Source of the DNA: JAKVAV01 sp964635965
GTDB lineage: Bacteria > Bacteroidota > Bacteroidia > Flavobacteriales_D > Cryomorphaceae
DNA: 46,964 nt
Reading direction: 5' to 3'
NCBI GenBank assembly: GCA_964635965.1
Contig: CAZWQX010000010.1
Span: 1 to 46,964, forward strand
Under the pieces are notes generated by a model. That model did not search any database, was not told the DNA's origin, and worked only from the letters and a program-made list of their open reading frames with translations. Position 1 is the stretch's first letter, and every line of letters starts with the position of its first letter. Of this stretch, positions 40,042 to 46,964 are shown piece after piece. The position numbers were made by a program, and so were the translations under genes.

Positions 40042-41328
40042 TTGAGTACCAAATCCTACCGAATTCCATTCGCCATTATCACCTCACTCTTCTTTTTGTG
40101 GGGCTTTATCACTGTATTGGTCGACAGTTTGATTCCACGACTGCGAGATGTTTTTGAGCTGAGTTATTTTCAAGCGGGATTGGTTCAATTCGCCTTTTTC
40201 TTGGCCTATCTGTTTCTCTCTATTCCTGCAGGAGCTTTACTTTCTCGCATCGGATACCAAAAAGGAATTGTGGCCGGACTGGCAACGATGGGACTGGCTT
40301 GTTTGCTGTTTTATCCTGCGGCAGGAGAGCGCATCTTTTTCCTTTTCATGTTGGGGTATTTCTTGCTTGCCGGAGGGATCACCATTCTTCAGGTAGCAGC
40401 AAATCCCTATGTCGCCGTATTGGGAGATGAACACGGGGCTTCAAGCCGACTCAATTTGGCCCAAGCCTTTAACAGCCTTGGAACGACACTTGCTCCCATT
40501 GCGGGAGCGGCATTACTTCTGAGTGATACGATAAAAAGCCAAGTGGAGATTGACGCTTTAAATGAAGTCGATCGACAGGCCTATTTTATTACCGAAGCTG
40601 AAACGGTTCAGGGTCCCTTTTTATGGCTGGCATTAGCGGTTGGCCTTTTAGCCGTCATGTTTCTTTTTGTGAAACTCCCGAAGATCATGTCGGAAAAACC
40701 TCATGCGGGATACGGAGAAGTATTGAAATCAAAAAAAGTTTTACTCGGAGCTCTGGGGATTTTCGTTTATGTCGGAGTTGAGGTTGCAATTGGTAGTTAT
40801 TTGGTCAACTACTTCCTCGACATGGAGCTGATAGAAGTGATCAGAAAGAGCAAGGTCATGAACGCTATTGCTGATGTTTTTGTGGTGAACGATCTCAACG
40901 AAATCGATGGAAAGGCAGTGGTTGGAAGCTTTCTCTTCCTCTACTGGGGAGGAGCGATGTTCGGTCGGTTTATCGGAAGTTACCTCACCAATATTATCAG
41001 ACCGGCCAAAGTTTTGGCCGGATTTGCGATTTCGGCGATTCTTTTGGTCTTGCTGACCATGAGCACTTCGGGTTTGGTTTCGATGTTCGCCGCTTTGGCC
41101 ATCGGATTCTTCAACAGCATTATGTTCCCCACCATCTTCACCTTGACCTTGGAGGGCGAAGGAGAGCGAAAGCCTGAAATTTCCGGAGTTTTATGCACGG
41201 CGATTTTTGGTGGAGCCATCATCCCGCCTCTCTTTGGTGCCTTGACCGATGGACTCGGATTCAAGTTGGCCTTTATTTTGCCCGTTCTCTGTTATGGGTA
41301 CATATGGTGGTTTGCCAGAAGGCACTAA
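40042..41328 (+). CDS. Sugar MFS transporter (FucP/GluP-like)
   Basis: A 428-residue 12-helix transporter. The first helix FAIITSLFFLWGFITVLVDSLIPRLRDVFELSYFQAGLVQFAFF is the FucP/GluP-type signature. AANPYVAVLGDEHGASSRLNLAQAFNSLGTTLAPI is the conserved sugar-binding loop region of the group (N-P-Y, Q-A-F-N-S-L-G). Such proteins take up fucose, glucose, galactose or mannose by proton symport. It begins 11 nt after the GH92 gene with a TTG; an upstream in-frame stop excludes any earlier start. With GH92 it should import mannose released outside. Confidence 0.9.
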   Translation: MSTKSYRIPFAIITSLFFLWGFITVLVDSLIPRLRDVFELSYFQAGLVQFAFFLAYLFLSIPAGALLSRIGYQKGIVAGLATMGLACLLFYPAAGERIFFLFMLGYFLLAGGITILQVAANPYVAVLGDEHGASSRLNLAQAFNSLGTTLAPIAGAALLLSDTIKSQVEIDALNEVDRQAYFITEAETVQGPFLWLALAVGLLAVMFLFVKLPKIMSEKPHAGYGEVLKSKKVLLGALGIFVYVGVEVAIGSYLVNYFLDMELIEVIRKSKVMNAIADVFVVNDLNEIDGKAVVGSFLFLYWGGAMFGRFIGSYLTNIIRPAKVLAGFAISAILLVLLTMSTSGLVSMFAALAIGFFNSIMFPTIFTLTLEGEGERKPEISGVLCTAIFGGAIIPPLFGALTDGLGFKLAFILPVLCYGYIWWFARRH

Positions 41329-42260
41329 TCCACCTTGACAAACTTCTTCCTCAAGTTTTTACCCGAAGCGGTTTCAATAGCGATGATGTACTGTCCGACT
41401 TCGAGGCTGAAAATGTTTATTTCATTTTGACCATCAATGAGCGCCCCATCATATACTTTCCTTCCTAGTTGGTCATAGATTTCAAAACCTTTCAACCTCT
41501 CCAAGGAAAGATTTTGAATTAATAGGCTACTCGTAGCCGGATTCGGAAATAGGGAAATCTTTTTATTGAGATGTTCTACATCATCCGATAAAACACCCAT
41601 ACAATTGTTGTAACCACCTTCCCATTCCCAGATCACCTCACCTTGTTCTCTGTAACAAAAAGGAGATGTTCCAAATCCTATACCCGTGATTAGAGGAAAC
41701 TGCAAACCATATAATCCTCCGAGACTTTCGATATAATAAAGTCCGGAATCCAAATAGAATATCTTCCTCGATTCACCATTCAAAAGAGTCACATTTCTAA
41801 CACTATCAATCCTCTCCATTACACCTTGATAAGCGAACAATGTGTCCCCTTCGTCCAAAGAAAAATCATACAAGATTTCTTCAGGATAAAATTGATCTTT
41901 GATATAGACCTTTCTCTCTTCTAGGTCTTCTCTAAGAAAAAGGTGGACCATATATGACGTACTCATATCGATCAAGTATGGAGGACAAAAGAACACTTCA
42001 TTATCCAATGAGATTACAGGGTAAGCTCTCATCAAGCTGTAGCTATTTCCATCAAGAAGAGTGTCCCCATTAAAAAAATAACCACCTCCCCAATCCCACC
42101 AACAAAGATTAAATGGATCACCGCCCCCAGACATTACACCCCAGCTAAAACCATCTCTGATCAGCGGATGATACTCATCGTCTTGAGCATTTGAAGACAA
42201 AGAAATAATAAGGAGTAGAGCGAGCAGAATTCGTTTCAAAGCGAGTGAGGTTAAGTTCAA
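41325..42260 (-). CDS. Secreted protein with T9SS type A sorting domain
   Basis: A 311-residue protein with signal peptide (about residues 1-25), a body with many aromatic residues and Cys pairs (FNLCWWDWGGGYFFNGDTLL; VFFCPPYL; FCYREQGEVIWEWEGG), and a C-terminal T9SS sorting domain starting KKISLFPNPATSSLL, then GFEIYDQLGRKVYDG, and ending KFVKVD. The body has a repeating pattern seen in many Bacteroidota extracellular proteins of unknown role. The stop overlaps the convergent sugar transporter stop by 4 nt. Confidence 0.86.
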   Translation of the reverse strand: MNLTSLALKRILLALLLIISLSSNAQDDEYHPLIRDGFSWGVMSGGGDPFNLCWWDWGGGYFFNGDTLLDGNSYSLMRAYPVISLDNEVFFCPPYLIDMSTSYMVHLFLREDLEERKVYIKDQFYPEEILYDFSLDEGDTLFAYQGVMERIDSVRNVTLLNGESRKIFYLDSGLYYIESLGGLYGLQFPLITGIGFGTSPFCYREQGEVIWEWEGGYNNCMGVLSDDVEHLNKKISLFPNPATSSLLIQNLSLERLKGFEIYDQLGRKVYDGALIDGQNEINIFSLEVGQYIIAIETASGKNLRKKFVKVD

Positions 42261-42273
42261 CTATCTGAAAATA

Positions 42274-42303
42274 ATAAAAAAGCCAACCCCCTAGGTGTTG
42301 GCT
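42274..42303 (-). terminator. Terminator downstream of the 42.3-kb outer-membrane protein gene
   Basis: On the minus strand, AGCCAAC (42303-42297) pairs with GTTGGCT (42287-42281) around a loop containing CCTAGG, followed by six T and an AT-rich run. It separates the barrel gene from the T9SS gene downstream. Confidence 0.75.
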
Positions 42304-42327
42304 CTCTCTTTATTAATCTCTTTTTGC

Positions 42328-43020
42328 CTACAATACGATTCCAAACTTGATCAAGAACATCGCTTTTGGTAGTTCCGATTCCGAGTTGATATTCTGGGTT
42401 TGGCCGTTTTGGGTGATGGCAGATTCAAACTCGTATTCAGGCTCACCAAGTGACAAAAATTGAAATCCAAACTTGAATTGATCGGCGAAGATCACTCCTC
42501 CTTCAATGCCTCCCGCGAACGAAACCGGTGAGTTACTTTCAATTTCGGCGTTGTAATTAAAATTCTGGCCTGAGCCCGATACCTCAACTTGGCTTGTGAT
42601 ATTCAATCCGATTCCAATATGGCCTGTTCCGTATATGAAAAGTCCATCTCCGACTTCGCCTTTATAAGAAGGACCCACGGTGATAGGAATCGTGAAATAA
42701 TTTCCGCCATCTCCTTCGAAATTGGCTTGAATGTTTTGTGCTTGAGCTGATTGTTGAAGGGACTTTACCAACTCATCGGCGATGTCGCTTCCGTTGAAAA
42801 TAAAGGATACCGAAGGATATATACCCAAACCTTCTACACCTGTCTCAATGAAATACCCTGCTGAAGCCCCGAATCCAAACTTGGCAAAACCATCGTCTTG
42901 TTGGCCTGCATCGTCGGAAAAGTCTCCGGTAGGCAGAGAGCCCAACACGTCAATATTAAGTTGAGCCGAAGCGAGATAAACAGTGAACATCAGGAGAGTT
43001 GAAAGACAAATCTTTTTCAT
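42328..43020 (-). CDS. Outer-membrane beta-barrel protein (PorT-like family)
   Basis: A 230-residue protein with signal peptide (about residues 1-19, ending YLASAQ). It has alternating-strand regions: GFAKFGFGASAGYFIETGVEGLGIYPSVSF, YFTIPITVGPSYKGE, LFIYGTGHIGIGLN and FKFGFQFLSLGEPEYEFE, ending AMFLIKFGIVL. The pattern fits the outer-membrane protein beta-barrel domain of the OmpX/PorT type common in Bacteroidota. A disordered Gln/Asn-rich stretch lies at about residues 87-100. Role unknown; stand-alone gene ending in a terminator. Confidence 0.8.
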   Translation of the reverse strand: MKKICLSTLLMFTVYLASAQLNIDVLGSLPTGDFSDDAGQQDDGFAKFGFGASAGYFIETGVEGLGIYPSVSFIFNGSDIADELVKSLQQSAQAQNIQANFEGDGGNYFTIPITVGPSYKGEVGDGLFIYGTGHIGIGLNITSQVEVSGSGQNFNYNAEIESNSPVSFAGGIEGGVIFADQFKFGFQFLSLGEPEYEFESAITQNGQTQNINSESELPKAMFLIKFGIVL

Positions 43021-43270
43021 GGATACTAGTTTTAATGATTGATTTTATCAGATGGAGGTAGGAATAATCGCCGTTGCGATTGGTTGTTCTCCATGTTTTT
43101 TGTCATATATCGAAGAAGTTTGAAAAGGTGAACGGTCGTGTAAACGAATAATGAAATTTAGTTTCACACCTCCGAGCTTTGTGCTTCTCCAAACCCAAAA
43201 GCCCACCGATCCGTTGGTAAAGCTTGTTCCTCCGCCAATGCTTCGGTGACACCCGGATGGCGTCGCCTGA

Positions 43271-43339
43271 CTCCTCCCTTGGAGGAGGATAAGGATTTCC
43301 CTAATTGGAATCCTGCTTTTGTCCTCCTTCAAGGAGGAC
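43271..43339. repeat. Palindromic repeat, left copy
   Basis: About 65 nt starting ctcctcccttggaggagg and ending with cctccttcaaggagg; both ends are themselves palindromic and are roughly inverted copies of each other around the centre CTAATTGG. The whole could fold into one long imperfect hairpin. A second copy in the same orientation lies at 43872-43937, beyond the DUF559 gene. Confidence 0.8.
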
Positions 43340-43341
43340 TT

Positions 43342-43361
43342 GTGCTGAGCCTGTCGAAGTA
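43342..43361. repeat. Short widespread repeat-like element
   Basis: GTGCTGAGCCTGTCGAAGTA follows the left hairpin copy directly. I recall closely similar sequences as dispersed intergenic repeats in Bacteroidota genomes; this is from memory and cannot be checked here. It is absent from the right copy. Confidence 0.5.
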
Positions 43362-43390
43362 GGTGGATTCTCGTTACGGAGGAACGGGAA

Positions 43391-43845
43391 GACGGAGGTG
43401 GAGAAGATGAAACAGGTTATTTGTTTTCCAACCTCTGATCTATCTGCCTTTGAATTAGTGCCCTAACCTGATTCATATGATTAAGAATCTCCTCATCCCT
43501 GAACCGCAATACTGTATAGCCCAATGATTCAATCTCATGTTGTCTTGATTTATCTTTCACTTCATTTTCTTGGAGCTGGTGAGAATAGCCGTCGACTTCA
43601 ATTATCAACTTCAGCCTCAGACAAATGAAATCGACAATATATTTCGACACCGGTCTTTGACGGCGAAAAGCATACCCCATCATCTGTCTTTTAGAAAGTG
43701 TATACTTCCACAAACAGGCTTCAGCTTTGGTCATACTACGTTTGTTCTCACGAGCATAAGGCTGCAAATACTTCCTGTAATGCTTTCGACTCACAGAAAT
43801 GAATATAAGAATTGGTGATGAGATTTTGATTTTCCACCTCCGCCT
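43391..43845. repeat. Inverted repeat framing the DUF559 gene
   Basis: GGAGGTGGA at 43394-43402 matches TCCACCTCC at 43833-43841 in inverted orientation, with similar bases on both sides (GACGGAGGTGGAGAA against the reverse complement of TTTTCCACCTCCGCCTC). The pair encloses the gene; a related sequence, ggagaggtagagaagtag, also follows the right hairpin at about 43936. These could be terminal repeats of a small mobile unit. Confidence 0.6.
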
Positions 43846-43848
43846 CAT
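43417..43848 (-). CDS. DUF559 family endonuclease-like protein (Vsr-related fold)
   Basis: Up to 143 residues. The DUF559 core is clear: MTKAEACLWKYTLSKRQM, FRRQRPVSKYIVDFICLRLKLIIEVDGYSH and IESLGYTVLRFRDEEILNHMNQV. The P-x-x-(K)-Y-I-V-D-F...E-V-D-G pattern gives the acidic active-site residues expected of a Vsr/PD-(D/E)xK-like nuclease. The ATG at 43848 lies inside the inverted repeat, and the first ~18 residues look like repeat DNA. A GTG at 43794 gives 125 residues and fits the family's usual beginning better. Probably cuts or processes DNA at repeats; the substrate is unproven. Confidence 0.82.
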   Translation of the reverse strand: MRRRWKIKISSPILIFISVSRKHYRKYLQPYARENKRSMTKAEACLWKYTLSKRQMMGYAFRRQRPVSKYIVDFICLRLKLIIEVDGYSHQLQENEVKDKSRQHEIESLGYTVLRFRDEEILNHMNQVRALIQRQIDQRLENK

Positions 43849-43871
43849 GCGTCTGACGACGCTCTCGGCAC

Positions 43872-43937
43872 CTCCTCCCTCGGAGGAGGATAAGGATTTT
43901 GCCTAATTGGAACTCCGATTTTGTCCTCCTCCAAGGG
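43872..43937. repeat. Palindromic repeat, right copy
   Basis: Starts ctcctccctcggaggagg and continues with ataaggatttt, cctaattgg and gtcctcctccaagg; it matches the left copy (43271) in sequence, order and orientation with about eight to ten differences in 65 nt, 601 nt further on. Its end lies only about 25 nt from the stop codon of the next gene (43962). Confidence 0.8.
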
Positions 43938-43961
43938 GAGAGGTAGAGAAGTAGAAACAGT

Positions 43962-44489
43962 TCACTCCAGCACAAAGTAGTACCTCGTTTCCTTGAACCA
44001 GCTGGTCATGTTGCCATTGGCATAACTATGCACCAAGACGACAACCGCATATGGCTCATTCTTTGCTTTGAGCACAAAGCAATCTTCGAATCGTTCGTTT
44101 GAATAATGCGAAATATTCATCGGATCTACCTTGATTGGAGGTCCCGAGAAACCAAACATTTCTTTGACATCCTTCCCTGTCATCAACGACATATCCTCCG
44201 AGTAAAAATATGCGGTTAAGTCTTCAGTCTCTTGATGAACAACTTGCTCCCACCCCAGTCTCTTGGCTAACATACAGCCCCATTGTCGCTCTTCCGCCAA
44301 CTCAAAATTAACCTTGGCAATATCATTGAATTGATAGCTATCCAGCTCATCAATACGGTCCATGACCTTTAAAAGCCGTTTTTGATTGTCTATCTGATAC
44401 AAATCTTCTTCCCATTCAAAGAAGGTTCCATCTTGGGCTGAGACAGAGATTCCACAAAAGAAAAAGAGAAAGAAAGAAAGCTTGTTCAT
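43962..44489 (-). CDS. Secreted protein of unknown function
   Basis: About 175 residues from the ATG at 44489, which gives a normal signal peptide (NKLSFFLFFFCGISVSAQ). The frame is open 27 codons further but those have no signal character and would overlap the divergent gene. The body is acidic, with a helical start (LYQIDNQKRLLKVMDRIDELD) and a C-terminal strand-rich half (PYAVVVLVHSYANG; WFKETRYYFVLE). No family recognised. Its stop codon lies beside the right-hand palindromic repeat, so the 3' end is at the element's border. Confidence 0.65.
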   Translation of the reverse strand: MNKLSFFLFFFCGISVSAQDGTFFEWEEDLYQIDNQKRLLKVMDRIDELDSYQFNDIAKVNFELAEERQWGCMLAKRLGWEQVVHQETEDLTAYFYSEDMSLMTGKDVKEMFGFSGPPIKVDPMNISHYSNERFEDCFVLKAKNEPYAVVVLVHSYANGNMTSWFKETRYYFVLE

Positions 44490-44579
44490 ATATCTAACCG
44501 AAATTAAAAAACCGAAGAATGACTTATGATTCAAAAAATTGAGAAAATGGTAGTTTTGAATTGGCCTCAAAATTCAACC

Positions 44580-46109
44580 ATGAAAAAACTCGCTTCGCTA
44601 CTTTCGTTTATTCTCATTTCAGTTGGTCAGCTTTCCGCGCAAGCCGGCTTCTTGGATTCGGATTTCGGATCAGACGGAACTGCCTCTTTTGAGTTTCCCG
44701 GCGGTTCATTCAGCGTCTTTGAAGTCAAACTCCAATCGGACGATAAAATACTCTGCTTCGGCAAGCTCTTTGACAACCAAGAAAATCAGAATTTCCCTGC
44801 AGTCGCCCGAGTAACTGCTGATGGATCCAGTCTCGATTTTAGTTTTGGTGAGAACGGCATTAGTGTATTAGAAACTCCTGCTTTCCTTCCTGATTTCAGA
44901 TTTGACATGGCAGTTAACGATGCCGATGAGATTTTCTTGCTGTCTGATGTAGGCCCAAATGCCACAGTTACCAAACTCACCCCTAATGGTCAGATTGATA
45001 CAGACTTTGCGGTTGATGGTGACAGGGAATTGACTTTTACTGATGAAACCATTCTTCCTGCTGATATAACATTGGATGAAAATGGAAACCTCTTCATTGC
45101 GGCGGAAACGAACAACAACTTTGGCGTCATCAAGTTGAACGCAAACGGCGACTACGATACCTCATTTGGTGACAATGGAAGAGCGGTGCATTCTTTGAAT
45201 GGTCCTGATCAACCATACGGAATTACGGTTCAAGAAGATGGTAAAGTGTTAGTGTGCGGAACGACTGATGACGGGTTTGGTCTATGGATTGGAATGATTC
45301 GAATAGAAGCAAATGGGGAGCTGGATTCCGGTTTTGGAGATAATGGAGAGGTCATCAGAATCGTGAATGGAAGTGACTACCCCTATGCCGTGGAGGTCGA
45401 TAGTCAAGGACGAATTGTACTAGGCGGACGAATAGGTGGAGGACAGTTATTCGCAACCGGTTTTATAGCGAGATACACCTCGGATGGATCTGAAGATCTA
45501 AGTTTCGGTGACGAAGGTTTTACCGAAATTGAAATACCTCTGACTGCCAGTTGGTTTTGGGACATAAAAATCCAGCCCGATGATAAAATCCTTGCCACCG
45601 GGAGGCATGGTCCGAACGGAGGCGAAACCAACTTTTTAGTTTCTCGCATTAATGAAGATGGTTCACCCGACGGTGATTGGGGTTTTGAAGGAACAGGTTC
45701 CGTTATTGTTTCCCTTGAAGGAACCGAACTTGAGGGATTGTCAATCAACTTAGATCAAAACGGCGATGCCATCATCGGAGGAAGTCCATTTGGTTTTGAT
45801 TCTTTTCAACTCGCCAAGATTCGAACCGACTTAAATCTCGGAGCAGAAAACGAAACAGAAATTCAAAAACTCAAGGTTTTCCCTAATCCTGCTAAAGAAG
45901 AAGTGCGACTGGTACTTGGATCAGAACTGGATCAAGAAGGTTCCATGAGTGTCTTTGATTTACAAGGTCGACTGGTTTACCAGGAGAATATCCGTAATAG
46001 CGCGACTGAGCTCAGGCTCGATATATCACAATTGCCGAGTGGCTTGTATCAAGGATTGGTTCGCTCAGAAGATTCAGTCCGATCCTTTTCTTTCATGAAA
46101 GCAGAGTAA
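44580..46109 (+). CDS. Delta-60 repeat protein with T9SS type A sorting domain
   Basis: About 509 residues from the ATG at 44580; the frame is open 18 codons upstream without a signal. After the signal peptide (MKKLASLLSFILISVGQLSAQ-type start) there are about seven copies of a ~55-60-residue delta-60 repeat. Each has a D-x-x-F/W-G-x-x-G core (DSDFGSDG, DFSFGENG, DTSFGDNG, DSGFGDNG, DLSFGDEG and others) and a following VKLQSDDKILCFG-like strand. The protein ends with a T9SS sorting domain (KVFPNPAKEEVRL; MSVFDLQGRLVYQ; QLPSGLYQGLV). The repeats probably form a propeller on the cell surface. Divergent from the gene at 43962. Confidence 0.9.
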   Translation: MKKLASLLSFILISVGQLSAQAGFLDSDFGSDGTASFEFPGGSFSVFEVKLQSDDKILCFGKLFDNQENQNFPAVARVTADGSSLDFSFGENGISVLETPAFLPDFRFDMAVNDADEIFLLSDVGPNATVTKLTPNGQIDTDFAVDGDRELTFTDETILPADITLDENGNLFIAAETNNNFGVIKLNANGDYDTSFGDNGRAVHSLNGPDQPYGITVQEDGKVLVCGTTDDGFGLWIGMIRIEANGELDSGFGDNGEVIRIVNGSDYPYAVEVDSQGRIVLGGRIGGGQLFATGFIARYTSDGSEDLSFGDEGFTEIEIPLTASWFWDIKIQPDDKILATGRHGPNGGETNFLVSRINEDGSPDGDWGFEGTGSVIVSLEGTELEGLSINLDQNGDAIIGGSPFGFDSFQLAKIRTDLNLGAENETEIQKLKVFPNPAKEEVRLVLGSELDQEGSMSVFDLQGRLVYQENIRNSATELRLDISQLPSGLYQGLVRSEDSVRSFSFMKAE

Positions 46110-46116
46110 GGTTGAA

Positions 46117-46590
46117 CTAATTACTTAGTAAGGCTATTCTTTCGTGCACTTCTGCTACAAAGTCGTGCAAATACTCAGGAACCTGGTCCACCGAATTATC
46201 GATTCTCCAGGTTTTTTCGGTTCCATTCTGAAAGTGACTGATTAATACTCCTCCTTGATCCAGACAATCAGGGCAGCCAAAAGTTTGATCAGGTTGACTC
46301 AATAATTCTTGGGGTAAGAATGTCATCAAATCTTGAACGAGTTCGAACTCTGCATTGCTCATTTCAACGAAATCATAGGATCCACCACCATAATTATCTT
46401 CCAAATCTTCGTAGAGATTCGAATCCGTTAGTTTGTATGTTTCAATGCACTGTTCTCCAAGACACTCGCCATAAAAGTGACCGAATAAAAGATATTTTTC
46501 TCCCGCCATTTCATCATTCTCCTTATCCTCATTGCAGGCAGATAAAAATATGAGACAGGAACAGAAGAAGAGCACGATAGAATTTTTCAT
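46117..46590 (-). CDS. Putative lipoprotein of unknown function
   Basis: A 157-residue protein with a lipoprotein signal (FFCSCLIFLSAC, lipobox LSAC, Cys19) followed by an acidic linker (NEDKENDEMAG). The mature domain has a C-x4-C pair (GECLGEQC) and a second C-x2-C pair (FGCPDC) that could form disulfides. Strands include KYLLFGHFYG and GVLISHFQNGTEKTW. No family recognised. It is convergent with the delta-60 protein gene, 7 nt between stops. Confidence 0.6.
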   Translation of the reverse strand: MKNSIVLFFCSCLIFLSACNEDKENDEMAGEKYLLFGHFYGECLGEQCIETYKLTDSNLYEDLEDNYGGGSYDFVEMSNAEFELVQDLMTFLPQELLSQPDQTFGCPDCLDQGGVLISHFQNGTEKTWRIDNSVDQVPEYLHDFVAEVHERIALLSN

Positions 46591-46687
46591 AGTAATATAG
46601 ATCAGCAGATGAAAACCAATTACTTAAAGATAATGCTCTCCGTTTAAACGGAATCCGTACGTGGGTTAAAAACTTCTAAATATCGGC

Positions 46688-46964
46688 TCACTTTGCAGGT
46701 ATAACCCCGCTGTCAATAATCTGCTGAAATCCATCCCTCATGCTTTCACGCAGTGGGTGGTAGTTGATTTCCAGTTCTCTTTTGCTCTTTGAATTGTCCG
46801 CTTGCCAAGTGTGATTAACATTGTTTCTCACCCAATGTCGGGTAATCGCTTTGTTCACAATCGGACCAACTATCAACAATAACCATTTTGGCAGCGCTTT
46901 CTTTGGAATCGGATATTTGTCCCCAAAGTCTTTAGCCAACTCGGTTGCCAGTTCCAAAAACCCC
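46688..46964 (-). CDS. NAD(P)-dependent extended SDR (dihydroflavonol reductase-like), C-terminal part, partial
   Basis: The frame runs open to the window edge, so only the last ~90 residues are visible. They match the C-terminus of extended SDR enzymes: a proline-rich segment YPIPKKALPKWLLLIVGP, helix-forming VGPIVNKAITRHW, then the conserved DNSKSKRELEINYHPLRESMRDGF. This is the region that, in dihydroflavonol/steroid dehydrogenase-type proteins, reads D-N-x-K-x-K/x-x-L-x-x-x-Y-x-P. The cofactor-binding half lies outside the window. Confidence 0.75.
   Translation of the reverse strand, partial: GFLELATELAKDFGDKYPIPKKALPKWLLLIVGPIVNKAITRHWVRNNVNHTWQADNSKSKRELEINYHPLRESMRDGFQQIIDSGVIPAK

Larger units (their letters stand above)
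43021..43416. other. Repeat-rich intergenic region left of the DUF559 gene
   Basis: About 400 nt without a convincing gene. Its left part (to 43240) shows no structure I can name. Its right part holds the first palindromic repeat (43271-43339), the short element at 43342-43361 and one arm of an inverted repeat (43391-43405). Confidence 0.6.

Noticed and set aside
43048..43332. 94-codon minus-strand reading frame crossing the left palindromic repeat
   Set aside because: It has no family resemblance and includes repeat DNA (PTGS-like low-sense sequence); its composition follows the palindromes rather than a protein.
43271..43937. CRISPR array
   Set aside because: Only two long copies with a gene between them; no short regular repeats and no cas genes.
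1..46964. Prophage, integrative element or classical IS
   Set aside because: No integrase, phage structural gene, transposase or attachment-site pair; codon and gene style are uniform apart from the small DUF559 unit.

Overview
The window looks like chromosomal DNA of a Bacteroidota bacterium, probably Flavobacteriia or a close relative. Four secreted proteins carry or end in type IX secretion (T9SS) C-terminal sorting domains. Lipoproteins and outer-membrane barrels are frequent. Starts mostly lack Shine-Dalgarno sequences, and two promoters fit the Bacteroidota pattern TTTG-N19-21-TAnnTTTG. No rRNA, tRNA, CRISPR array or classical insertion sequence was seen.

Layout. 1-5.6 kb: a run of small co-directional genes (FAD-domain fragment, iron-sulfur flavoprotein-like reductase, VOC protein, lipoproteins, GyrI-like protein, DUF1254 lipoprotein, gamma-glutamylcyclotransferase-like protein, aldo/keto reductase). 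6.3-9.6 kb (minus strand): an aromatic amino-acid operon of prephenate dehydratase, aminotransferase, and DAHP synthase fused to chorismate mutase. It is preceded by what reads as a complete phenylalanine attenuator: promoter, Phe-rich leader peptide, antiterminator and terminator. The chorismate mutase part is separated from DAHP synthase by a frameshift, and no tyrA follows. 9.8-18.6 kb (plus): DUF885 lipoprotein, CotH protein with T9SS tail, MFS transporter, esterase, GlxA-type regulator, and an M28 peptidase with a carbohydrate-binding tail. 19-22.8 kb: HxlR regulator with a SnoaL-like gene under a dyad-flanked promoter, DUF481 barrel, serine hydrolase. 23-25.7 kb: pyruvate phosphate dikinase. 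25.8-31.8 kb: DinB-like protein, epimerase, pseudouridine synthase, a T9SS protein, and a coupled sulfotransferase/class IV aminotransferase pair. 31.8-37 kb: two more HxlR regulators with a DJ-1/PfpI lipoprotein, a frameshifted NAD(P)-dependent reductase and an SDR enzyme. 37-41.3 kb: a GH92 mannosidase and a sugar transporter. 41.3-47 kb: T9SS and outer-membrane proteins, and a DUF559 nuclease gene framed by palindromic repeats.

The two observations most worth following are (i) the Phe-leader attenuator at 9455-9634, where the leader ORF, the alternative hairpins and the U-tract can all be read directly, and (ii) the DUF559 nuclease gene at 43.4-43.8 kb, bracketed by two ~65-nt palindromic direct repeats and a short inverted repeat. 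The second looks like a small mobile or repeat-associated nuclease unit. Two indel-type frameshifts (about 6562 and 33815) are either real gene decay or assembly errors and should be checked against reads.
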